Assembly (NCBI GenBank): GCA_035255045.1
Contig: DATFAA010000150.1
Span: 1 to 28,454, forward strand
From: JAGTRP01 sp035255045
GTDB lineage: Bacteria > Pseudomonadota > Gammaproteobacteria > Burkholderiales > Rhodocyclaceae
Reading direction: 5' to 3'
Length of the DNA: 28,454 nucleotides
Shown: in pieces, positions 1 to 6,011 of the stretch
Numbering within the stretch: position 1 is the stretch's first letter
Layout: every line of letters starts with the position of its first letter
Position numbers and translations under genes: made by a program
Notes under the pieces: generated by a model
The model's database searches: none
The model's input: the letters and a program-made list of their open reading frames with translations, nothing else
Told to the model about the DNA's origin: nothing

Positions 1-84
1 AACTTACTGATTGATCTTCTTAGACTCGGGCGCACCGCATTTGTATGCGCGGGAGACGGCGAATCTTAGAATTTCGGGTCGGGT

Positions 85-113
85 CTGTCAAACCATAATA
101 TGTCTTATATAAG
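85..113 (+). promoter_or_regulatory. Putative promoter of the GntR regulator gene
   Basis: A -35-like CTGTCA (85-90) is separated by 17 bases from a -10-like TATAAG (108-113), giving a plausible sigma-70 promoter about 30 bases upstream of the GntR start codon. The -10 box lies inside the 16-bp palindrome at 101-116, so a repressor bound there would block RNA polymerase. The promoter call is by eye only. Confidence 0.45.
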
Positions 114-116
114 ACA
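101..116. promoter_or_regulatory. Perfect 16-bp palindrome, likely operator of the adjacent GntR regulator
   Basis: TGTCTTATATAAGACA reads the same on both strands with no mismatch. It lies 28 bases upstream of a GntR-family gene and overlaps its putative -10 box. Dimeric GntR/HutC-type proteins usually bind short AT-centred palindromes of this kind, so autorepression is the simplest inference. A single GTCTTAT half-site recurs at 4558-4564 upstream of gltA. No second full copy was seen in the sdhC leader. Confidence 0.6.
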
Positions 117-143
117 ACATTTGATAGACGAAAGATTCAAAAT

Positions 144-917
144 ATGCTGAAATCCAGGGTCATGAATCCTGAAAGCAATCGACCGGTTTCACGCTCGCCG
201 TCGCCGACCTTCAGTCCGCTCTACCGCCAGATCAAGGATTTCATGATCAAGAGCCTGGAGGCGGGCGAATGGGGGCCCGGGGACGCCATTCCCAGCGAGG
301 CCGAACTCGCCACCCGCTTCAATGTGAGCCAGGGTACGGTGAGGAAGGCCATCGACGAGATGGCGGCCGAAAACCTACTGGTGCGCCGCCAGGGCAAAGG
401 CACCTTCGTCGCCACCCATAACGATCCGCGCTCCTATTACCGCTTCCTGCGCCTGGTGGCGGACGACGGGGACGAGGCCCACTCCGCCAGCGAGCCCCTG
501 TCCTGCGAGCCCGTTCCGGCTTCCCCGGAGGTCGCCCGCGTCCTCGGGGTGCAGCCGGGCGAGCCGGTGGTGCTCCTGGAGCGCCTCCTGCGCTTCGGCG
601 AGGAGCCGGTGGTGCTGGACCAGATCTACCTGGCCGGCGAGCTGTTCCAGGGGCTGACCCTGGATCGCCTGCAGGCCAGCGACCGCTCCCTGTACAGCAT
701 GTTCGAGACCGATTTCGGGGTGCGCATGATCCGGGCCGAGGAACGCCTGCGGGCGGTCGCGGCCGACGCCCACGGCGCCGGCCTGCTGGGGGTTCCGGAA
801 GGGGAGCCGCTGCTCCTGGTGGAGCGGACGACTTTCACCTACGGCAACAAGCCGGTGGAGTGGCGGCGGGGACTCTATTACACCCGTCGTCATCACTACC
901 TGAACGAGCTGGGATAA
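144..917 (+). CDS. GntR-family transcriptional regulator, HutC/UTRA subfamily
   Basis: This 257-residue protein has an N-terminal winged helix-turn-helix of the GntR type (about residues 22-90, including PLYRQIKDFM, PSEAELATRF, VSQGTVRKAI and the wing RRQGKGTF). A C-terminal UTRA ligand-binding domain follows (about 110-250, with LLERLLRFGEEPVVLDQIYL and the terminal WRRGLYYTRRHHY). UTRA domains bind small metabolites and change DNA binding. The gene sits directly upstream of the sdh operon in the same orientation, so it is a good candidate TCA-cycle regulator responding to a central-carbon metabolite; the ligand cannot be read from sequence. The start at 144 was chosen because it fits the putative promoter; an in-frame ATG at 162 is possible and would remove six residues. 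The 16-bp palindrome upstream suggests autoregulation. Confidence 0.9.
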   Translation: MLKSRVMNPESNRPVSRSPSPTFSPLYRQIKDFMIKSLEAGEWGPGDAIPSEAELATRFNVSQGTVRKAIDEMAAENLLVRRQGKGTFVATHNDPRSYYRFLRLVADDGDEAHSASEPLSCEPVPASPEVARVLGVQPGEPVVLLERLLRFGEEPVVLDQIYLAGELFQGLTLDRLQASDRSLYSMFETDFGVRMIRAEERLRAVAADAHGAGLLGVPEGEPLLLVERTTFTYGNKPVEWRRGLYYTRRHHYLNELG

Positions 918-932
918 GGGGTCCATAAGGGT

Positions 933-1009
933 GCCGTAATACGCCTAAAGTCGTGGTCTACGGCTAATTACGGTAGGTTTGTAATGTATAATTACGGCTC
1001 CTTTTTTTT
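933..1009 (+). repeat. Inverted/direct repeat cluster followed by a T8 tract in the gntR-sdhC gap
   Basis: GCCGTAAT at 933-940 is complementary to ATTACGGC at 991-998 and also to ATTACGG at 967-973. TAATTACGG occurs twice as a direct repeat (965-973 and 989-997). Eight T residues follow at 1002-1009. The 5' arm could therefore pair with either of two downstream copies. The outer pairing followed by the T run resembles a weak intrinsic terminator for gntR with a long loop. The repeats could equally be protein-binding sites around the sdh promoter. Confidence 0.4.
987..992 (+). promoter_or_regulatory. Candidate -10 box of the sdh operon promoter
   Basis: A perfect TATAAT lies 63 bases upstream of the chosen sdhC start. 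No good -35 hexamer is present at 16-18 bases upstream (the sequence there is CTAATT-like), so the promoter may need an activator or be weak. It sits within the repeat cluster at 933-1009, which is where a regulator would be expected to act. Confidence 0.4.
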
Positions 1010-1054
1010 CATGTACAAGCGGATAACCGCATCTTGACGCGAGGGATGACGTTC

Positions 1055-1441
1055 ATGGCAGAAATGACCATCAAGAAACGTCCAAAAAATTTGGACTTGA
1101 CTACCATCAGGTTGCCATTGCCGGGCAAGGTTTCCATCCTGCACCGGGTCAGCGGGGCGGGGCTGTTCCTGTTGCTTCCCGTGCTGCTGTGGCTCTTTTC
1201 CGCCAGCCTGACCTCGCCGGAGACCTTCGAGACCTTCCGGTCCGTGTTCTCCTCGCTGCCCATGAAGGTGATCCTGGCCGGCCTGATCTGGGCCTACGCC
1301 CATCACTTCTGCGCCGGCATCCGCTTCCTGCTGCTCGACCTCCATGTCGGCATCGAGAAGGAGGCCGCCCGCAAGTCGGCCGCTGCCGTCCTGGCTGTGA
1401 GCATTCCGCTCACCCTGATCCTGTGGGGGGTTCTGCTGTGA
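1055..1441 (+). CDS. sdhC: Succinate dehydrogenase cytochrome b556 subunit
   Basis: This membrane anchor subunit of complex II (128 residues) binds heme b and helps form the ubiquinone site in the inner membrane. Three hydrophobic helices are visible at about residues 33-50, 70-92 and 106-127. Key residues fall at the same numbers as in the E. coli protein: Ser27 and Arg31 (quinone site, in SILHR) and His84 (heme ligand, in AHHFCAGIR). The reading frame is open from a TTG at 1034. I chose ATG 1055 because a GAGGG Shine-Dalgarno at 1041-1045 is correctly spaced and the product then matches family length; ATG 1046 is the alternative. The stop overlaps the sdhD GTG by four bases, so the two are translationally coupled. 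Confidence 0.93.
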   Translation: MAEMTIKKRPKNLDLTTIRLPLPGKVSILHRVSGAGLFLLLPVLLWLFSASLTSPETFETFRSVFSSLPMKVILAGLIWAYAHHFCAGIRFLLLDLHVGIEKEAARKSAAAVLAVSIPLTLILWGVLL

Positions 1442-1785
1442 TCAATCGCATCGTCGTCGGGGCCCACTACGGCCTCAAGGACTGGATCGCCCAGCGCGCC
1501 ACCGCCGTGCTGATGGCCGTCTACACCGTCATCATGGCAGTCACGCTGCTCACCCTCCGTCCGAACACCTTCGAGGCCTGGCGCGGCGTCTTCGCCAACG
1601 GCTTCATCAAGTTCGTGACCTTCCTGTTCTTCGTCAGCCTGTTCTACCACGCCTGGATCGGCGTGCGTGACATCTGGATGGACTATGTCAAGCCGACGGG
1701 TCTTCGCCTGACCCTGCACGTGCTGACCGTCGTCGCGCTGGTGGGCTACACCGGCTGGGCTGCTGCGATTCTCTGGAGGCTGTAA
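1438..1785 (+). CDS. sdhD: Succinate dehydrogenase hydrophobic membrane anchor subunit
   Basis: This is the second membrane anchor of complex II (115 residues), pairing with SdhC to hold heme b and bind ubiquinone. Three membrane helices are apparent at about residues 21-41, 55-76 and 90-112. His71 (FYHAWIG) and the Asp82-Tyr83 pair (MDYVKP) coincide in number with the E. coli quinone/heme-site residues. The start is a GTG within GTGA that overlaps the sdhC stop. Upstream in-frame extension is possible but would run through sdhC in another frame, so it was rejected. A GGAGG at 1775-1779, just before the stop, serves the next gene. Confidence 0.93.
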   Translation: MINRIVVGAHYGLKDWIAQRATAVLMAVYTVIMAVTLLTLRPNTFEAWRGVFANGFIKFVTFLFFVSLFYHAWIGVRDIWMDYVKPTGLRLTLHVLTVVALVGYTGWAAAILWRL

Positions 1786-1787
1786 GA

Positions 1788-3575
1788 GTGAACATTCCTG
1801 TTCTGAAGTTCGATGCGGTTATCGTTGGCGCCGGTGGTGCCGGTCTGCGTTCCGCCATTCAATTGTCCGAAGCCGGCCTGAAGACGGCCGTCCTGTCCAA
1901 GGTCTTCCCGACCCGCTCCCACACCGTCGCCGCCCAGGGCGGTGTCGCCGCCTCCCTCGGCAACTCCGAGGAAGACCACTGGCACTGGCACATGTACGAC
2001 ACCGTCAAGGGTTCCGACTGGCTCGGCGACCAGGACGCCATCGAATTCATGTGCCGCAAGGCCAACGAGGTGGTCGTTGAGCTCGAGCACTACGGCATGC
2101 CCTTCGACCGTACCGACAACGGCAAGATCTACCAGCGTCCGTTCGGTGGCCACATGTCCAACTTCGGCGAGAAGCCGGTGCGCCGTTCCTGCGCCGCCGC
2201 CGACCGGACCGGCCACGCCATGCTGCACGCCATGTACCAGCGCAACGTCAAGGCCAACACCCAGTTCTTCGTGGAGTGGATGGCCCTCGACCTGATCCGC
2301 GACAGCGAAGGCGCCGTGGTCGGCGTCACCGCCATGGAAATGGAAACCGGCCAGGTCGTGATCTTCCACAGCCGCGCCACCATCTTCGCCACCGGCGGTT
2401 CCGGCCGCATCTACTACTCCTCCACCAACGCCTTCATCAACACCGGTGACGGCCTCGGCATGGCGGCCCGCGCCGGCATTCCCCTGGAAGACATGGAATT
2501 CTGGCAGTTCCACCCCACCGGCGTGGCCGGTGCCGGCGTGCTCATCACCGAGGGCGTGCGCGGCGAAGGCGGCATCCTGCGTAACAGCAGCAAGGAGCGC
2601 TTCATGGAGCGCTACGCCCCCAACGCCAAGGACCTGGCCTCCCGCGACGTGGTTTCCCGCGCCATGGCCACCGAGATCAAGGAAGGCCGCGGCTGCGGCG
2701 TGAACAAGGACTACGTCCTGCTCGACATCACCCACCTGGATCCGGCCACCATCATGAAGCGCCTGCCCGGCATTCGTGAAATCTCCATCCAGTTCGCCGG
2801 CGTCGATCCCATCAAGGAGCCGATCCCGGTCGTGCCGACCTGCCACTACCAGATGGGCGGCATCCCGACCAACTACGCCGGTCGCGTCGTCGTCCCCCAG
2901 GGCGACAACCTGGGCGTCGTCGTCCCCGGCTTCTACGCCGCCGGCGAATGCGCCTGCGCCTCCGTGCACGGCGCCAACCGCCTGGGCACCAACTCCCTGC
3001 TCGACCTGCTGGTCTTCGGCAAGTCCGCCGGCGACTCCGCCGTCGAGGATCTCAAGGGCGGCATGGCCCATCGCGACCTGCCCAAGGATGCCGCCGAGAA
3101 GTCCATGGCCCGCATCGACGCCCTCAACAACCGCAAGGGCGGCGCCAACGTGCACGAGACCCGTCTCGCCATGCAGCGCACCATGCAGGACCACGCCGGC
3201 GTCTTCCGCTTCGGCGACATGCTCAAGAAGGGCGTGGAGAAGATCCTGGAAGTGGAAAAGGCCGCCCGCCAGCTGGAGATCAAGGACAAGTCCATGGCCT
3301 GGAACACGGCTCGCACCGAGGCCCTGGAAATGGAAAACCTGATCGAAGTCGCCAAGGCCACCATGATCTCCGCCGAGGCCCGCAAGGAGTCCCGCGGCGC
3401 CCACGTTCGCGACGACGCCCCGGATACCCCGGAGTTCCCGAACGGCCGGAACGACAAGGAGTGGCTCAAGCACACCCTGTTCCTCCCGCAGGAAGGCAAC
3501 AAGATCGTCTACAAGCCTGTCAACTTGAAACCGATGTCCGTCGAGACCATCGCCCTCAAGACGCGCTCGTACTAA
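1788..3575 (+). CDS. sdhA: Succinate dehydrogenase flavoprotein subunit
   Basis: This is the catalytic subunit of complex II (595 residues). It oxidises succinate to fumarate on covalently bound FAD at the cytoplasmic face of the membrane and passes electrons to SdhB. The FAD-binding Rossmann motif VGAGGAG is at 13-19. His45 (RSHTVAAQGG) is the expected covalent flavin attachment site. Substrate-site residues are His242 (HPTG), Arg286 (ASRDVV, the catalytic acid position), His353 and Arg398 (GANRLGTNS), closely matching E. coli numbering. The start is GTG, preceded by GGAGG at 1775-1779 and two bases after the sdhD stop. Flavinylation presumably depends on the sdhE product downstream. Confidence 0.98.
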   Translation: MNIPVLKFDAVIVGAGGAGLRSAIQLSEAGLKTAVLSKVFPTRSHTVAAQGGVAASLGNSEEDHWHWHMYDTVKGSDWLGDQDAIEFMCRKANEVVVELEHYGMPFDRTDNGKIYQRPFGGHMSNFGEKPVRRSCAAADRTGHAMLHAMYQRNVKANTQFFVEWMALDLIRDSEGAVVGVTAMEMETGQVVIFHSRATIFATGGSGRIYYSSTNAFINTGDGLGMAARAGIPLEDMEFWQFHPTGVAGAGVLITEGVRGEGGILRNSSKERFMERYAPNAKDLASRDVVSRAMATEIKEGRGCGVNKDYVLLDITHLDPATIMKRLPGIREISIQFAGVDPIKEPIPVVPTCHYQMGGIPTNYAGRVVVPQGDNLGVVVPGFYAAGECACASVHGANRLGTNSLLDLLVFGKSAGDSAVEDLKGGMAHRDLPKDAAEKSMARIDALNNRKGGANVHETRLAMQRTMQDHAGVFRFGDMLKKGVEKILEVEKAARQLEIKDKSMAWNTARTEALEMENLIEVAKATMISAEARKESRGAHVRDDAPDTPEFPNGRNDKEWLKHTLFLPQEGNKIVYKPVNLKPMSVETIALKTRSY

Positions 3576-3587
3576 TTGGAGTCCAGA

Positions 3588-4298
3588 ATGACCAAACGCA
3601 CGGTTCAATTCAGCATCTACCGCTACGATCCGGACAAGGACGACGCGCCTTACATGCAGGACATCTCGGTGGAGCTCGAGCCCACCGACCGCAAGCTCCT
3701 GGATGCGCTGACCAAGTTGAAGGCCAAGGACGACTCCCTCGCCTATCGCCGCTCCTGCCGCGAAGGCGTCTGCGGTTCCGACGCCATGAACATCAACGGC
3801 AAGAACGGCCTGGCCTGCCTGACCGACATCGACAGCCTGAAGCAGCCCATCGTCCTGCGTCCGCTGCCCGGCCTGCCGGTCATCCGCGACCTGATCGTGG
3901 ACATGACCCAGTTCTTCAAGCAGTACCACTCGATCAAGCCGTACCTGATCAACAACGATCCCCCGCCGGAGCGGGAGCGCCTGCAGTCGCCGGAGGATCG
4001 GGAAGAGCTCAACGGCCTCTACGAGTGCATCCTGTGCGCCTGCTGCTCCACCTCCTGCCCGTCCTTCTGGTGGAACCCGGACAAGTTCGTGGGCCCGGCC
4101 GGCCTGCTGGCGGCCTACCGCTTCCTGGCCGACACCCGCGACCAGGCGACCAGCGAGCGCCTCGACAACCTCGAGGACCCGTACCGCCTGTTCCGCTGCC
4201 ACACCATCATGAACTGCGTTGACGTGTGCCCGAAGGGTCTCAACCCGACCAAGGCCATCGGCAAGATCAAGGACATGATGGTTCGCCGGGCGGTGTGA
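3588..4298 (+). CDS. sdhB: Succinate dehydrogenase iron-sulfur subunit
   Basis: This electron-transfer subunit of complex II (236 residues) links FAD in SdhA to quinone at SdhC/D. The N-terminal ferredoxin-like domain carries [2Fe-2S] ligands Cys57, Cys62, Asp65 and Cys77 (SCREGVCGSD). The C-terminal domain carries [4Fe-4S] ligands Cys147, Cys150, Cys153 and Cys214, and [3Fe-4S] ligands Cys157, Cys204 and Cys210. All are two residues below the E. coli numbers. The start is ATG 3588 with GGAG at 3578-3581; an upstream in-frame TTG at 3576 would place the start on top of that ribosome site. The stop TGA shares one base with the sdhE ATG. Confidence 0.98.
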   Translation: MTKRTVQFSIYRYDPDKDDAPYMQDISVELEPTDRKLLDALTKLKAKDDSLAYRRSCREGVCGSDAMNINGKNGLACLTDIDSLKQPIVLRPLPGLPVIRDLIVDMTQFFKQYHSIKPYLINNDPPPERERLQSPEDREELNGLYECILCACCSTSCPSFWWNPDKFVGPAGLLAAYRFLADTRDQATSERLDNLEDPYRLFRCHTIMNCVDVCPKGLNPTKAIGKIKDMMVRRAV

Positions 4299-4540
4299 TG
4301 AAACGCGAGGACTACGAACGTCTGCGCTGGCGTTGTATCCGGCGCGCCCTGCTGGAACTGGACATCTGCCTCACCCGGTTCCTGGACCAGCAGTTCGACA
4401 AGTTGAGCGACGACGAGCAGCAGGCGTTCGTGGAACTCGCGGATATGGAAGATCACGATCTGTGGCACATGATCAGCGGCCAGGCGGAGTGCGAAAACCC
4501 GCGCCTGGCACCGATCGTGGCCCTGTTGCGTAAGAGTTAA
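4298..4540 (+). CDS. sdhE: FAD assembly factor SdhE (succinate dehydrogenase flavinylation factor)
   Basis: This small helical cytoplasmic protein (80 residues) belongs to the SdhE/YgfY/Sdh5 family, which promotes covalent FAD attachment to SdhA. The hallmark segment is RRALLELD (15-22). Compared with the family motif RGxxExD, Arg16, Glu20 and Asp22 are kept but the glycine is Ala17. The later LSDDEQQAF and the acidic DMEDHDLW are typical. The ATG overlaps the sdhB stop (TGATG), so it is coupled to sdhB, and position and size leave little doubt about the assignment. In E. coli the equivalent glycine is reported as important, so the substitution is worth noting, although alanine is a mild change. 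Confidence 0.92.
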   Translation: MKREDYERLRWRCIRRALLELDICLTRFLDQQFDKLSDDEQQAFVELADMEDHDLWHMISGQAECENPRLAPIVALLRKS

Positions 4541-4544
4541 GTAA

Positions 4545-4572
4545 GGTAATCCATCTAGTCTTATGGTTTACC
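4545..4572 (+). other. Hairpin with regulator half-site between sdhE and gltA
   Basis: GGTAATCCA (4545-4553) and TGGTTTACC (4564-4572) form a nine-base stem with one mismatch and a ten-base loop. No T tract follows, so it is a poor terminator. The sequence GTCTTAT at 4558-4564 matches one half of the palindrome at 101-116. It could be an operator region or an mRNA structure in the gltA leader. Confidence 0.3.
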
Positions 4573-4613
4573 GGTTTATTGGCAGCAACCAACACCTGTA
4601 AAGGGAAGACACT

Positions 4614-5912
4614 ATGACGACCGAACGCAAGGCAACCCTGACAATCGACGGCAAGGCTCCCGTCGATTTCCCGATCATGTCCCCGACCCACGGCAACGAC
4701 TGCGTAGACATTCGTACCATGGGCGCCAAGACCGGTCTGTTTACCTACGACTCGGGTTTCCTGTCGACGGCCAGCTGCCGGTCGAAGATCACCTTCATCG
4801 ACGGCGACAAGGGCGAACTGCTGTACCGCGGCTACCCCATCGAGCAACTGGCCGAACAGTGCAACTTCCTGGAAGTCGCCTACCTGCTGAAGAACGGCGA
4901 GCTGCCCAACAACACCCAGAAGACCACCTTCGAAAAGACCATCAAGAACCACACCATGGTGCATGAGCAGCTGGTGAAGTTCTTCCAGGGCTTCCGCCGC
5001 GACGCCCACCCGATGGCCGTCATGGTCGGCGTGGTCGGCGCCCTGGCTGCCTTCTACCACGAAGCCATGGACTTCTCGGACGCCGAGCACCGCGCCATCA
5101 GCTTCAACCGCATCATCGCCAAGATGCCGACCATCGTTGCCATGGCCTACAAGTACTCCATGGGCCAGCCCTTCATGTATCCGCGCAACGACCTGGACTA
5201 CACCGCCAACTTCATGCACATGATGTTCGGCACCCCCTGCGAAGAGTACAAGCCGAACCCGGTTCTGGTCCGCGCCCTGGACATCATCTTCACCCTCCAC
5301 GCCGACCACGAGCAGAACGCCTCCACCTCCACCGTGCGTCTGGCCGGCTCCTCCGGCGCCAACCCCTTCGCCTGCATCTCCGCCGGCATCGCCTGCCTGT
5401 GGGGCCCCGCCCACGGCGGTGCCAATGAAGCCTGCCTCAACATGCTGGAAGAGATCGGCGACGTCTCCCGCGTCGGCCAGTACATCGCCCGCGCCAAGGA
5501 CAAGAACGACTCCTTCAAGCTCATGGGCTTCGGCCACCGCGTGTACAAGAACTTCGATCCGCGTGCCAAGCTGATGCGCAAGGTCTGCAACGACGTTCTC
5601 AAGGAGCTGGGCCTGGAGAACGACCGCCTGTTCAAGCTCGCCATGGAGCTGGAAAAGATCGCCCTGGAAGATCCGTACTTCGTCGAGAAGAAGCTCTACC
5701 CGAACGTGGACTTCTACTCCGGCATCGTCCAGAAGGCCCTGGGCATCCCGACCTCCATGTTCACCTGCATCTTCGCCCTGGCCCGTACCGTGGGCTGGAT
5801 GACCCAGTGGGAAGAGATGCTGACCGATCCCGAGTACAAGATCGGCCGTCCGCGTCAGCTCTACGTCGGCGCTGCCAAGCGCGACGTAGTACCGCTGGGA
5901 CAACGCGGCTAA
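4614..5912 (+). CDS. gltA: Citrate synthase (type II, hexameric)
   Basis: This enzyme condenses acetyl-CoA and oxaloacetate to citrate, the entry step of the TCA cycle. The 432-residue length and the N-terminal extension (about 1-50, before SKITFIDGDKGELLYRGYP) are those of Gram-negative type II enzymes, many of which are NADH-inhibited. Catalytic residues are His267 (GPAHGGAN), His308 (MGFGHRVY) and Asp366 (NVDFYSG). His232 lies in the conserved HADHEQN. The ATG is preceded by AAGGGA at 4601-4606. It follows sdhE by 73 bases without a clear terminator, so read-through from the sdh promoter is likely. A strong intrinsic terminator follows the stop. Confidence 0.98.
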   Translation: MTTERKATLTIDGKAPVDFPIMSPTHGNDCVDIRTMGAKTGLFTYDSGFLSTASCRSKITFIDGDKGELLYRGYPIEQLAEQCNFLEVAYLLKNGELPNNTQKTTFEKTIKNHTMVHEQLVKFFQGFRRDAHPMAVMVGVVGALAAFYHEAMDFSDAEHRAISFNRIIAKMPTIVAMAYKYSMGQPFMYPRNDLDYTANFMHMMFGTPCEEYKPNPVLVRALDIIFTLHADHEQNASTSTVRLAGSSGANPFACISAGIACLWGPAHGGANEACLNMLEEIGDVSRVGQYIARAKDKNDSFKLMGFGHRVYKNFDPRAKLMRKVCNDVLKELGLENDRLFKLAMELEKIALEDPYFVEKKLYPNVDFYSGIVQKALGIPTSMFTCIFALARTVGWMTQWEEMLTDPEYKIGRPRQLYVGAAKRDVVPLGQRG

Positions 5913-5921
5913 GAAAGGAAG

Positions 5922-5948
5922 GGGCGGCCGCGAGGCCGCCCTTTTTTT
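5922..5948 (+). terminator. Intrinsic terminator after gltA
   Basis: An eight-base perfect GC stem (GGGCGGCC 5922-5929, GGCCGCCC 5934-5941) closes a GCGA tetraloop and is followed by seven T residues (5942-5948). It starts nine bases after the gltA stop, so it separates the sdh-gltA transcript from sucA. Confidence 0.92.
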
Positions 5949-6011
5949 ACCGCGGGACCCACAGAGGGCTCGCATCCCCAAGAGAAGAAACCACCCCCCG
6001 AGGTGACGCAC

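Noticed and set aside
1034..1054. TTG start for sdhC at 1034
   Set aside because: The GAGGG ribosome site at 1041-1045 would then be inside the gene; ATG 1055 fits better and gives E. coli-like residue numbering.
1746..4202. 818-codon open frame on the minus strand across sdhA and sdhB
   Set aside because: Antisense shadow of confirmed sdhA and sdhB; low-complexity composition and no recognisable motif.
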